From Rhyzopertha dominica (lineage: Eukaryota; Arthropoda; Insecta; Coleoptera; Bostrichidae): a stretch of 64,000 nt of DNA. Below the pieces are notes generated by a model, which had not been told where the DNA came from, did no database searches, and worked only from the letters and a program-made list of their open reading frames with translations. The DNA lies in assembly GCA_025024175.1 (NCBI GenBank), contig QCXZ01000137.1, positions 27,891,327-27,955,326 on the forward strand, read 5' to 3'. Of the stretch, positions 35,617 through 46,989 are shown piece by piece. The stretch's first letter is position 1. Every line of letters starts with the position of its first letter. A program made the translations under genes and the position numbers.

Positions 35617-36651
35617 ATGGATCAACAAAACGTGCGATATCCAGACAACCCAACCCGTGCGGAAGAGCCCGTCGTCAACCACCAAGAAGCAATGGGTGCA
35701 GCGTCTCCACCAGTTGGAGGTGTCGGAGCACCACAGCTGGACGAACTTAATTTCTATCTACGTAGATTGGCCATTGGAGGATCACAGGCCTTATCTACCC
35801 TTGATTGCTACGGTGGAGGCACCGATTTCGATATGTTTATTGACGCAATCAAAAGCGTCGCTGAAATGAATGGCTGGGATGAGGCACAGGCCCTGCGAGC
35901 TATGGTAACGAAGCTCAAGGATCAGGCCCGGGAGTTTTACGGTGCTCTCTTACCCATGGAACGTCCTAAGACTCTCGAACAAGCCAGAGAGTGGCTACGA
36001 AGAATATTTGGGAGAAAACTAACGCTGGAGGCAGGGAAGAGAGAGCTAGACCGATGCATTAGAAATCATGACGAACCGTTGGGTGCATATGTACAGAGGC
36101 TGAAGATCCTAGCTAGAAGAATGTACCCAGAAGACGAACTGCTCCCTCACAAGCAGTATCAACGAAATGCCCTTCTAGTGGAGCAATTTCTGCAGGGAAT
36201 AGACGGCAGACTGGCGAACGAGATCATTAAAAAGGGAGAATTTCTCACTATCGACGAGGCCCTAGAAGCCGCTGTAATTTGTGAACAAGTAGTGTCTAGA
36301 ATGATAACAGAGACCAAGTACGACATGACTCGAGCCAACATCCGACGTGTAGCAGAGCATATTCCCGAGCAGGTAACACCGGCAAATCCACCGCCACGAT
36401 TTATTCCGAGGCCACGGCCGCAACCGACTCATCCCCAGACATTTGGAAGACCCAGGTCTGCGAAGAACCAATTTGAAACCCTTTTTCCCTTTATGCACGG
36501 ACGGTGTACCAAGTGCGGAGAACGCGGACACTACCGCCAAGTTTGTCCTAATGAGCAGGTGGAGTTTTGTTTTGCGTGTGGCATTAGGGGGAGACGATGG
36601 GAGCAATGCCATTTAAACTGGCAGACCGCCTCCACGAACGACAACCTTTAG
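35617..36651 (+). CDS. gag: Gag polyprotein of LTR retrotransposon, copy 1
   Basis: This 344-residue protein would form the cytoplasmic retrotransposon particle and bind its RNA. Residues 40-235 have the helical capsid pattern of retrotransposon Gag (YGGGTDFDMFIDAIKSVAE, then REFYGALL, then AREWLRRIFG, then EPLGAYVQRLKILARRMYP, then EQFLQGI). Residues 255-280 are Pro/Arg-rich. A canonical CCHC zinc knuckle follows: C297, C300, H305, C310. A second knuckle (C318, C321, C331) has Arg in place of the His. The start ATG follows GGAAAGAG and has no upstream in-frame alternative. The last part overlaps the protease frame and contains TTTAAAC at 36612-36618 for a -1 shift. Copy 2 differs by only a few bases. 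Confidence 0.92.
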   Translation: MDQQNVRYPDNPTRAEEPVVNHQEAMGAASPPVGGVGAPQLDELNFYLRRLAIGGSQALSTLDCYGGGTDFDMFIDAIKSVAEMNGWDEAQALRAMVTKLKDQAREFYGALLPMERPKTLEQAREWLRRIFGRKLTLEAGKRELDRCIRNHDEPLGAYVQRLKILARRMYPEDELLPHKQYQRNALLVEQFLQGIDGRLANEIIKKGEFLTIDEALEAAVICEQVVSRMITETKYDMTRANIRRVAEHIPEQVTPANPPPRFIPRPRPQPTHPQTFGRPRSAKNQFETLFPFMHGRCTKCGERGHYRQVCPNEQVEFCFACGIRGRRWEQCHLNWQTASTNDNL

Positions 36652-37556
36652 TTAACGAAGCCCTCCATCCACGTCCATGCCCCAAAATTGTGCTCAATAT
36701 AAATCAAGACAAAGCGTGTACAGTAAAACTTATCATAAATAATGTAGTAACTAGGTGGTTGATCGACAGCGGCGCAGCGGTAACATTAATAAAGAAAAGA
36801 GTTGCAGATTCCTTGGATTTAGATATACGACCAGAAAGAAATATCATACTTGCGGATGTTTCGGGAAAAGAGTTAGGTCAGTGGGGAACTACGAATGTCA
36901 AATTTCAATTGTTGGCAGATCGGGTGAATAGTGTAACGCAGGAGTGCGTAGTTTGCGGAGATACCCTTCAGTTCCCTACCGAAGGCTTATTGGGTATGGA
37001 TTTTATTCGGAAGTACCAACCGGTCCTGGACTTCGGGCAAAATTTTATGAGGATTGACGGCTGCCTACTTGTGTTAGAGGTCTATCAGACCGAGCCCGGC
37101 CGCCGAGGCACTGATAACGAGTTGCCAATCGCCGCCGTTGCCAGCATGCAGAGCAACGGGACGGGCTCACCTTCCATAGAGAGCGATGTGATCATCGAAC
37201 AGGCAATAAATAGACCAGAGGATGTGCACGACACCCAGGAATCAGCCATAAAGCTACTAGCAAAACTTGACGAAGCATTGACGGTACCGGCGTTTCAAGG
37301 TTGCGATCTCAGTGTCCCCTTCGATAGCGCGGTCGACGCGGACACTATGGTCGGACAACCGTTACCATTAGCGCCAGGGGTATGCGTAGCGCCCTGTATC
37401 GTCTCCATACCAACATCAGATGCCGACAAAAGGGTTGTAACCGTGCGCATCTTAAATATTACACCAATACCACAGACCATATCCAAAGAAACTCCAATTT
37501 TGAGACTGGTGAGTGCGGCCGAGCAAGGGACGACCAATGAGGGGATAACTGTGTAG
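36588..37556 (+). CDS. retrotransposon aspartic protease, -1 frame, copy 1
   Basis: The frame is open from 36588, just after a TAG, to 37556. It is reached from gag by a -1 shift at TTTAAAC (36612-36618), so no start codon is needed. The ATG at 36597 is probably not used. The protein carries the aspartic protease signature LIDSGAAVTLI (Asp 57 when counted from that ATG), the central ILADVSG strand and the closing LLGMDF (131-136). It is thus a retropepsin that would cut the Gag precursor inside particles. The roughly 180 C-terminal residues have no RT motif and the frame ends at TAG. In autonomous elements of this type RT, RNase H and integrase follow in the same frame. Here they are absent. 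Confidence 0.88.
   Translation, partial: GETMGAMPFKLADRLHERQPLVNEALHPRPCPKIVLNINQDKACTVKLIINNVVTRWLIDSGAAVTLIKKRVADSLDLDIRPERNIILADVSGKELGQWGTTNVKFQLLADRVNSVTQECVVCGDTLQFPTEGLLGMDFIRKYQPVLDFGQNFMRIDGCLLVLEVYQTEPGRRGTDNELPIAAVASMQSNGTGSPSIESDVIIEQAINRPEDVHDTQESAIKLLAKLDEALTVPAFQGCDLSVPFDSAVDADTMVGQPLPLAPGVCVAPCIVSIPTSDADKRVVTVRILNITPIPQTISKETPILRLVSAAEQGTTNEGITV
36612..36618 (+). promoter_or_regulatory. -1 ribosomal frameshift site TTTAAAC
   Basis: In the gag frame the codons read CAT TTA AAC, giving the heptamer T TTA AAC of the X XXY YYZ type. It lies within the 64-nt overlap of gag and protease and places the ribosome exactly in the protease frame. A GC-rich stretch follows after about 6 nt. 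No pseudoknot was worked out. Confidence 0.85.
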
Positions 37557-37699
37557 TATACCGGAGTGCGATGCCGAGGGCCCGACTTGATAGCAATCCT
37601 CATTTGGACCAAAATGCGAGAAGTAACTTGGAGATGCTGAGAGAAAAGTATATATATAGTGATTAAGAGTATGGCAAGGCGCTGAAGAGCCACCAGGTT

Positions 37700-38510
37700 A
37701 GTTTAGGCATAAGATTGACACCGGCGATAGCGCTCTAGTTGCCAAGAGTAGAAAGGTGTTACGACAGAATTACAGGAGATACATGGCAGCAGGCGGGTGA
37801 AGACGCACGTGAACCGCCTGAAGCTATGTTTGGCAATGGAGGCTATTGGAGATGAGCTGGGAGAGCGTCCCATTCAAATACAGGCTTGCACCAGAATGGA
37901 GTAGATTCGTTGATATTTGAGAAGTTGCTATGAAGAATAATTTACATGTAGATAGAGTAGGTAGAATACAAGTAGACGAGATCAAGAGCAATTCCCCACC
38001 TTATTTCTTCCCCATCACCTATTCCCAGCTTCAACCAATTTCCTAATAGGAACTCCGAGCAGGGCAGTTCGCACTACACGCCTCCACCACCCGGCCAAGG
38101 ACCTCGGACAACATCTACGCCTAGCCAGCCACTTTCGCAGTGTGGAAGGAAGGTGTCTACTCCTCATAACAACGGGAGGAGCGGTACCTCATCGAGGAGG
38201 TCTACCAGGTCTAACGGGAGGTGTCACACGCGTAGCCAAGGCCCTGTGGAGGACCAATCCTGGATCAGCCGATCGAGGATATAAGGTGATTGTAGTCGAT
38301 CGGATGAATTCCCCACCTGCCGCTCTTGGTTCTTATTTTCAGTTACACGATCGAGCCGTTAGGACGGATAGCGTCTACCAGCGACGAGGAAGTCCAGGAC
38401 ACCCGGAGGGGGCGTCCCAGAGCGACTTGGGGGATAACGGAGGAGCAGTGCTGGTAGGACATGGAGAAGATGGCGTTCGCGTACGCGTTTAAGATAAATA
38501 TTGTATATAT
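37700..38510 (+). pseudogene. remnants of the pol 3' end
   Basis: At about 37788-37822 a frame reads RRVKTHVNRLKL, the short motif that closes the C-terminal module of Ty3/gypsy integrases ('..VH.NRLK'). Further on, a frame open from 37976 to 38284 is rich in Pro, Ser, Thr and Arg (YTPPPPGQGPRTTSTPS, then RSGTSSRRSTRSNGR), like the basic tail of pol. The catalytic parts of RT, RNase H and integrase are missing between 37556 and here. This supports a large internal deletion rather than an element that never had pol. Confidence 0.5.
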
Positions 38511-38560
38511 ATGGTAAACCTTTCAGGCGTATCAATTCAGCTCACTTCATTGATCCGTTT

Positions 38561-38574
38561 AAAGGGGGGAGGGA
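38561..38574 (+). other. polypurine tract
   Basis: AAAGGGGGGAGGGA lies directly before the LTR start TGTAAC and would prime plus-strand DNA synthesis of the element. Confidence 0.8.
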
Positions 38575-40398
38575 TGTAACAGAACGAATTAATTCCTGGA
38601 GGTCCTCAGATTTAGTCAGTCTTTTCTTTTGGAATTTGCTCGGTGCATGTAGTTGTCAAAGTTGAAATATAACATCCGCGTTTTAAGACGTTCGGAAAGA
38701 GTCATCTGCGCTACACATTTGGGTTTTTTGTCATATTCATGCTGTTTCGAAAAAGTACAGACCCTTTGCTATTGTGATTAAATGGCAGTTGTGTAAAGTC
38801 CCCTTTGTCGTTAGAGAGAGCGTGACGAATTTTATGAGCTCCAAGCCGTGGACAGTTTCGTTCGCCTTCTAAGAACGGTCCCCGTAAAGGACCATGTGCG
38901 GGAACAAAGCAACGGACTTTTATGGTTTCAAGATGCTAGGGCTAACTTTCACAAACATCTAGTTAATATTGTAAAAATTCATATTTTGATTCATTTTTTT
39001 TAATAGAGTATTCTGCTAATCTCTTCCGAATCTAGCGAGAGCCGAGTCTGGCAATAATGTAAATTTAAAGGTAGTAGGTACCTATGCGAGCTGTGTGGAA
39101 ACGTACCTGAAAGGTTGTTAATTCCGAATGCGTAATTAGAATTGTATAAGGTAGAGAACGCTGGAAATTACCGTGGTAGGTTTTCTAAGGTTTTCTTTCG
39201 CCGCCAACTGCGAGGGTAATTTCTAGAAGAGAGCGTTCAGAAGACCACGGAGCTAATAGTAAGGAATTAAAATTAAGATTAAAGTATTTTTAAATCAGTA
39301 TTTTGACCCCTGAGAGTTAGGTGGCCCAAACTGCAATCTCGTAGAAAAGGAAAAATCTAAGGGATAGAACATTTTTAGTCGCTCGGGCGGGGTGTCACAG
39401 ACCAATCGAGAGGGTTGCTCTGTACCATCCCCACTTGGAAATTTTGTGGACAAGAGTCAAATTGTTTAAGTGACTTAACCATTTTCGGCCTTAAAGTTAA
39501 GACACCTCCTATTTTTAAAGTTTATTTAAGCTCGAACGCTTCATTTCAGAAGTCAATTCTCTTCTTGCTCAACTTACGTGCGTGTTAACTCATATTACAG
39601 TCGAAGCAATTTCGCGAACGTTAAAGGTGTCTTAGTGTTATCGTGGTTTGGAGGTAATTAGTCGGTTATTTCAAATCACTGCTTGATTCAGAATCCATGT
39701 AATTTGGAGTTTCAAAATTTAGTTTTATAAAGTCATCACGAAGAGGTGACCGTGCCCTTCTCGAGATTGAAGTTTGGTGCCTTTAGTAGTTCTTTAAACC
39801 AATTAGTTAATTCACAGCTAAACCATTCAAAATTTAAGTGCTCATTGTAAATATTTGCTTTTGTTGACTTTTGTTCTGTTTTCTATAATTTACCTAGTTT
39901 TATAAATACATTAGCTCCGAAACTTTGAAAGAGCATTTTTATTACGTTCATTCCCGACACCTCCGGATTAAAAGAGTGCGAAGTGATAGTTTGGTGACAT
40001 TTTATATAATTGGGATTACCAGAGCGCGGGTCCAGAGAGTCGACCAAAAGGTAGGTGATCCAATTAAGTAGTCCTGAGAAGATTGTGTCGCGTTGCACCT
40101 TTACGAGAATTTATGGGTAAGGATCACGCTGATCACTAATTTAGTTAGAATAACGTTGTGGGGTTTCGCTATCATTTCCTCCCGTTTAAATGGCGAAATC
40201 GTCACAATTATTGCAAGTGTTAATTGTTAAGTAAGTGATGAATTAGAGACGTCTTTCTGGCCAACTCTGACGTCGTGTGGAAGTAAATACTTTCGATGTT
40301 AAAATCCTGTGCCAAATTGGCACTATTCCTCTTAAACCAGTACCAACGAACCCATTTGAGTGAATTCTGTCGTGTATATAAAAATGCGCACCGTTACA
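38575..40398 (+). repeat. LTR 2
   Basis: It matches LTR 1 except for a few substitutions and single-base indels (for example one T fewer near 38920, one A more near 39970, one T fewer near 40268). It is followed by a second internal region rather than by host DNA. The near identity points to recent amplification or duplication. Confidence 0.6.
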
Positions 40399-40580
40399 TT
40401 GGTGCCGAAAATAAAGTACTGTTACATTTTGGTGTCAGGTGTGTGGGGTATTACATACTGTTACATTTTGGTGTCAGGTGTGTGGGGTATTACATACTGT
40501 TACGTTTGGTATCGGATGTGTTGTTTATCAGATAATGTTACAATGCTGACAAGGTGTGTGAGGTATGAAATACTGTGATA
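40393..40580 (+). repeat. 39-bp tandem repeat, copy 2
   Basis: Same array as at 33949-34136, with the same units and order. Confidence 0.65.
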
Positions 40581-42061
40581 TTTATAAAATAAAGTATCCA
40601 ACCTTTACATTAGAAATAACTGATTTTTCCAAAGTCTGTTTGTATAAGTGCCTACCCCAGTATTAATTGCTGTGCGAGTTTAATAGTTGCTTTTGTGTAG
40701 AAATTTTAAATTTTGATGTAGTTTTTTCAAATTAAATATTGAAATGCGTATAAAATACTAATGTCTGAGATAAGTGTTAGTGATCAGCGAATATCCGAGC
40801 TCATACGCGTACTTTTGAGTAATTAATCCCTTGATTGTTTAAATTTCGTGTGAGACGCGGGTGTACGTGCGTAAGTTGAGTAAAGAGAATTCCGGTCAGA
40901 AGGGAGTGAGTGACCGTTAAGAACCCGTTGTTACCTTACTGTCATTTCCTTGTATTTTGGGAGTCAAAATTGGGACATGCCGTAAAGTAATAACTATTGT
41001 AGTAGGAATGCGTAAATAGTAGCAAGGTAGTAGCTTTGGGTGAGCGAAAGTGAAAGTAAAGGACGCGTGGCTGACTCGTGCCGTTTTTAACTAAGGGTGG
41101 GTACACACCGGTCGAGATGGTGTTGTGCAAATTTGTTGTGAAGATTAGGAGATAATCAATCAGATGTATTAACAGGGTATTGAGTTATTCACGTGCACCT
41201 TTTTAGTCTAGTCATCGCGTAGTGTCGATGAAAGGAGCTAAGGTCGGTAAGCTTACAGACGAAACACGGGGGTGTTTGATGTAAAGGAGAGTAAATGTCA
41301 CTTAGCCCTTACATCGTCAATTCGCGCCTTTAGTTATGTAGCCGCGGTTAGGCCCGCGTATCGGTGATTTGAATAGTTTCGGAGGGAAGACGTTCCAGTA
41401 TAAGACGTGGAGGCGCATTGGGATAGGTAGATTCCCTACTAAACATTTGAATTATTGATTTGCGTTTGCGTTCTGGTGACCACAAGGGGGTGAATCTTTA
41501 GCAAATTCTATCATTTTGTATTGTATGTAGTGCTGCATGTGTTCACGGAAAACTGACCCGTATATAAAATATCTTTATTTTACAGATTATTACATTGTTT
41601 ATTGTTTCTTTCTTTTTCTACCATTCAGTCCTCCACCCGTTCCAACCCTTTGAGCACACCTCATTCGTATTCATGTTATAGCAATCATTTCATTTCAGGT
41701 TTATAATCATTCTTTACAGCTGTAGTTAGTCAGTTGCTTTCAATACTCATTATAGTGTTTGCCTATTACTGTGTATTCACTGTGTCAGTTATTTCCGGGA
41801 GCGTGTGTCATTCTTATACATATACAGTGTGTTTTGCTGTGCTTCACCTTACCTTACATCAAAAAGAAGAAATTTTACGACCCGAGGGCGGAGTAGAATT
41901 CTTCTGGGGAATAATTTTGCGTAATAGATACGCATACCGGTGCAATCTTGCGCTTGACGACTGGTTCAGTGAAGGTACCAGGCTTGCCCCGTCTTTAAGT
42001 TATAGTGGCACCCGTCGAATAAATTTTTAGAGGGATAAGTTCAAGGACTGGTCGGAAAGAG
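40581..42061 (+). other. leader region, copy 2
   Basis: Nearly identical to 34137-35616 with a few single-base indels in homopolymers. No separate feature. Confidence 0.5.
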
Positions 42062-43096
42062 ATGGATCAACAAAACGTGCGATATCCAGACAACCCAACC
42101 CGTGCGGAAGAGCCCGTCGTCAACCACCAAGAAGCAATGGGTGCAGCGTCTCCACCAGTTGGAGGTGTCGGAGCACCACAGCTGGACGAACTTAATTTCT
42201 ATCTACGTAGATTGGCCATTGGAGGATCACAGGCCTTATCTACCCTTGATTGCTACGGTGGAGGCACCGATTTCGATATGTTTATTGACGCAATCAAAAG
42301 CGTCGCTGAAATGAATGGCTGGGATGAGGCACAGGCCCTGCGAGCTATGGTAACGAAGCTCAAGGATCAGGCCCGGGAGTTTTACGGTGCTCTCTTACCC
42401 ATGGAACGTCCTAAGACTCTCGAACAAGCCAGAGAGTGGCTACGAAGAATATTTGGGAGAAAACTAACATTGGAGGCAGGGAAGAGAGAGCTAGACCGAT
42501 GCATTAGAAATCATGACGAACCGTTGGGTGCATATGTACAGAGGCTGAAGATCCTAGCTAGAAGAATGTACCCAGAAGACGAACTGCTTCCTCACAAGCA
42601 GTATCAACGAAATGCCCTTCTAGTGGAGCAATTTCTGCAGGGAATAGACGGCAGCCTGGCGAACGAGATCATTAAAANGGGNGAATTTCTCACTATCGAC
42701 GAGGCCCTAGAAGCCGCTGTAATTTGTGAACAAGTAGTGTCTAGAATGATAACAGAGACCAAGTACGACATGACTCGAGCCAACATCCGACGTGTAGCAG
42801 AGCATATTCCCGAGCAGGTAACACCGGCAAATCCACCGCCACGATTTATTCCGAGGCCACGGCCGCAACCGACTCATCCCCAGACATTTGGAAGACCCAG
42901 GTCTGCGAAGAACCAATTTGAAACCCTTTTTCCCTTTATGCACGGACGGTGTACCAAGTGCGGAGAACGCGGACACTACCGCCAAGTTTGTCCTAATGAG
43001 CAGGTGGAGTTTTGTTTTGCGTGTGGCATTAGGGGGAGACGATGGGAGCAATGCCATTTAAACTGGCAGACCGCCTCCACGAACGACAACCTTTAG
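42062..43096 (+). CDS. gag: Gag polyprotein of LTR retrotransposon, copy 2
   Basis: It has the same 344-residue Gag as copy 1 with the same capsid segments, the CCHC knuckle (C297, C300, H305, C310), the degenerate second knuckle and the TTTAAAC shift site at 43057-43063. One clear coding change is Arg to Ser at residue 198, and two N bases (42678, 42682) leave two codons uncertain. The high identity to copy 1 means that both are young or were duplicated recently. Confidence 0.9.
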   Translation: MDQQNVRYPDNPTRAEEPVVNHQEAMGAASPPVGGVGAPQLDELNFYLRRLAIGGSQALSTLDCYGGGTDFDMFIDAIKSVAEMNGWDEAQALRAMVTKLKDQAREFYGALLPMERPKTLEQAREWLRRIFGRKLTLEAGKRELDRCIRNHDEPLGAYVQRLKILARRMYPEDELLPHKQYQRNALLVEQFLQGIDGSLANEIIKXXEFLTIDEALEAAVICEQVVSRMITETKYDMTRANIRRVAEHIPEQVTPANPPPRFIPRPRPQPTHPQTFGRPRSAKNQFETLFPFMHGRCTKCGERGHYRQVCPNEQVEFCFACGIRGRRWEQCHLNWQTASTNDNL

Positions 43097-43491
43097 TTAA
43101 CGAAGCCCTCCATCCACGTCCATGCCCCAAAATTGTGCTCAATATAAATCAAGACAAAGCGTGTACAGTAAAACTTATCATAAATAATGTAGTAACTAGG
43201 TGGTTGATCGACAGCGGCGCAGCGGTAACATTAATAAAGAAAAGAGTTGCAGATTCCTTGGATTTAGATATACGACCAGAAAGAAATATCATACTTGCGG
43301 ATGTTTCGGGAAAAGAGTTAGGTCAGTGGGGAACTACGAATGTCAAATTTCAATTGTTGGCAGATCGGGTGAATAGTGTAACGCAGGAGTGCGTAGTTTG
43401 CGGAGATACCCTTCAGTTCCCTACCGAAGGCTTATTGGGTATGGATTTTATTCGGAAGTACCAACCGGTCCTGGACTTCGGGCAAAATTTT
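43033..43491 (+). CDS. retrotransposon protease, copy 2, cut by assembly gap
   Basis: The same -1 frame as in copy 1, with the DSGA active site and LLGMDF. The frame runs into a stretch of 100 N after GQNF, so the end is unknown. Sequence after the gap does not continue the protein. The break is an assembly limit and not evidence of a truncated gene. Confidence 0.85.
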
Positions 43492-43591
43492 NNNNNNNNN
43501 NNNNNNNNNNNNNNNNNNNNNNNNNNNNNNNNNNNNNNNNNNNNNNNNNNNNNNNNNNNNNNNNNNNNNNNNNNNNNNNNNNNNNNNNNNN
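43492..43591. other. assembly gap (100 N)
   Basis: A run of N of round length. The LTR element copy 2 enters it, and unrelated sequence leaves it. The rest of the internal region and the final LTR are missing, so the true distance is unknown. Confidence 0.98.
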
Positions 43592-46500
43592 ACATTAAAT
43601 TAAGCACACGATACTTGTTCAAAATATTTCAGATAGTTTGTTACTAGGAATATAAAAAATAATATTTAAGGGAAATTTCAAGTATAACTGCATCACGACC
43701 CCCCAAATCATTTCAGTATACATGGTGACCTTGTCACACAGTGTGCATAAAACCATGCCAAAGCGACAATAAAAGCAAATTATCATTTTGTGCGTCCTAG
43801 AAGTCACTGCGCAACATGCATTGTTGTACTGGACACAACACAACAGAACGTTTCATTATAAACGCCACCAATTTAGCGTGTTCGAAACCAACGGGTAAAC
43901 ATTTGTCTGCTGCTTTTTACAAAACACGCTAACAGAGTTACAGTCGCTTTTCCTTTGCTGAAGTTAATTACTTTCGCTTTACACTCTCAAAGCAGACAAA
44001 AAAGACTACCAAAAGTAAATTGCCTTTCATTATGGCTTTTAAACACAACCGCCACCCTTGACTCGCTGAAAAACTGACATGCATGGGACCGCTTTATTGG
44101 TCAGAATACATTCTCAAAGCAACCACCGCGAAGAGTTTTAACAGAACTAATTAGCAAATTAGGTATTGGGGTGATTATTGTGAAAATTATTAGCTTATTT
44201 ATAAATTACCAATTAATTTAAATAGCATAATGTTTGATGCTTTTGTGATTTCTGGCAGAAACAAGCAAATTATAAAATTGGCACATTCAACCTTCTACAT
44301 CTGACTGAAACTATGTGGTTTTCGACAGTTCCAAAAAACAAAAACAGCGCTAAAAGTTATTGACATCCACTAGCACTTGGCTAGAAAACTGACGAGTTCC
44401 CGAAATGTTTTGAGCGGTCATGTCTCGTAAGTCCGTAATTGTATCTTATATATTTTGAAGAAGATAAAAATAGTTTGCCCAAAGATACTTAAATAAAGAA
44501 GTTTTCAAGTCTATTCTGAGAATTTAATTGTAAGACCTCGTAAATATTCTCCTGGAGACTATTACTATCACGTACTCAACCTCAAAACTGGTTACTTATT
44601 AACTATCCTACTACTCATACGATACAATTTTTTTTGAATATTCAGGACCAAATAGAGAGCAATTTCATTCCTCCGTCACAACGCACATTTACGATCGCAA
44701 ATGATTAATATGTTACTGCTAAAGAACAAAAAAAAACAATTCTTCAACCATCAAGCTTTTACTCAAACCATAACCCACCGGAAATTCATAAAAAGGCGTA
44801 AATTAACGCTTCTTATACAGATCCTTTCGATTGTGTAATAACTAGAATAACAGTTATCTAACTTATTTTTATTTAACTATAAGTAATACGTATATTTATG
44901 TTTAACTTTGTTTTAGTGTGCTTTCTTTCACTTCTTAATCGATTTTTTCGAATCATTTCGAGGACAGTGTCATTTCTAAGAGTGTATAACACGGTACTGT
45001 TTTGATATAATCTTAAGTGATTTGAACATATTTTACAATCAGAATTAATTCTTATTAGCACCTGTCAGTCTTTAAAATAAAGTACATTTTGTTGCCTTCA
45101 GTGCTCTATGGGGGTACGTACCTTCAAAGCATTATTTTGTTCGCAGCAGGTAAACCGTGACCTAGATTCTAAACAGCGGTAATTTTGCTCTGCCCCCTGG
45201 AGTAGGAAGTTTTGTTGCGTACTTTAGCGATAGTCAATGTCACCACGTACCTACTCCACATAGTACACACGTCGGAGGCAGTTAAGGCCGTTATTACGCG
45301 GTTCTGCACGAACACATTTCCCGCAAATGGCCTCTTTAACAGAACCAAAAAATACAACCCCTTTATTATTAGTTCCGACATCTTCGAGATGCCTCATAAT
45401 ACACATAAATCGACTTTTAGTCCTCAACCTAGTAGGAAATTCAATTCAGAAAGTTGGAAAGATAACGGCTACCGAAGTAATACGAGAACAGTGTGGCTTC
45501 GAGACCTTATTGTTATTCCTGTACCGTTCTATTTAGCGCCCTCCCGCATTTTCAGGAAATTATCTCGTTGCACGATGGTGCGGAAAGTTACTTTGCTTTC
45601 GCGCTCTCTTCATAGCTACCTACCCTAGCACAATTATTTTGATTAACTCTTGCTGTTTATTGCGGGAAGCCACGTCAGACACTTTGAATAATTACGACTT
45701 TATTCATCTGAACACAACATTTGTCGTTCAATTTTAGTTCAGTAAAATCGCTTAAATGAAGCCAGAGCACAATATGCAGCCTAATTACAATGCAAGTAAT
45801 AGAGAGCATAGTAGTATTCATTTGAAGAGGAATTCTCTGCATTGTCAATTTCAAGGCATAAGTATCACTAACAATTATTGTAAATACTTTATATTGGAAA
45901 TAATGTATCGTGTTTTATAACTATTTCAAGAATTAAATGTGCACTTCCAATTCTTTATAAAAAGTTAAACAAAAGATGTCAGATGCAACAGTAGTCCCGG
46001 GGAGAACTATCGAGAGAATTATCGGTGAAGATTTTTCTGGTGCTTCAGAAAATAACGGAACGTCTGTCTTTAAGTCAGATGTAAAGCAGAGGCCAAGAAA
46101 AAGTAGTTTGGTCAGGGATTTGACAGAGTGTAAGGTAACCAATTTAAGACATACTGTATGGTTCGAAACATTCAGTTTTGAAATAAAATAAAGAAATCTG
46201 AACTGGTCAATGCACTGACCCTACGACTAATTTCGCCCTTTTTGGGGCTGCTCAGGTAGGGGTGCAGGGTAAATTAGTTTATTTTTACTTTATAATTTGT
46301 GCTTATTAATATTTAGCACTAATTTTACCACCTTTTAGCCACCCGTCACGGACGCAGCTCTGGGAGCGATTTAACGTATGAAGCTGCGCGTTTATTCCGA
46401 CTAGTTACCGGGTTTCGTCTGTGCTGCTGTACCTGCATTTACTGGTATATATTTCACAAAAGTGTTTCCCTTAACGCTATACACATAAAAATCTCACTTT

Positions 46501-46989
46501 TAACTGTCAGTTGAGTTTTCCTTTTCCTTTTAATTATTTATTAATTTTTAGTTGGTTATGCTAGTTAAAACAACACAAACAAATTTTCAGAAAACCACAT
46601 TTACAATAAAATACCAAAACAGTTAAACTGCAGTGGTAGGAAAGTGATTCAGTCTTTAATTATATACTTCAAGAAGAATCTCTGTTAGAGAAGTGAGTAA
46701 ATATACGGTTTTGTTTTCTTTTGATGTCGGAAATTTTCAAGGAATCTGTAGGGTAACGTTCTGCTGGATGCATAAGTTTTGAAATTCCGCTGACCGTTGG
46801 GGTTGGTCTGTTTTGTATTGATATTAGTAATGTTTTGTGGTTGGGATTTGTCATATTCGCTGCAGGTCAGCAAGCAAGCAGGTCGTATGAACATATGAAT
46901 ACAACATTACACTCCGTTGGTTGAGTTGCACGTAGATATACTAGTAGATATAAGCAAAAATCGACTTTTAAGAGTAAAAAAGCCAAGAT
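43592..46989. other. unassigned interval after the gap
   Basis: No LTR or pol sequence resumes here. Short frames (for example 45212-45628 and 45976-46191) have no recognisable domain. This could be host intergenic DNA. Confidence 0.4.

Noticed and set aside
38142..38492. 116-codon frame in the 3' part of the LTR element
   Set aside because: An alternative frame in the same region (37976-38284) has the Pro/Ser/Arg-rich look of a pol tail and lies in a better position. The 116-codon frame is probably its shadow.
43492..43647. Continuation of the protease frame through the N stretch
   Set aside because: The frame only stays open because N codons cannot be stops. Sequence after the gap does not match copy 1.
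45976..46191. Possible small host exon (71 codons)
   Set aside because: The start is a proper ATG and composition is less AT-driven, but there is no domain, splice site pairing or neighbouring exon to support it.
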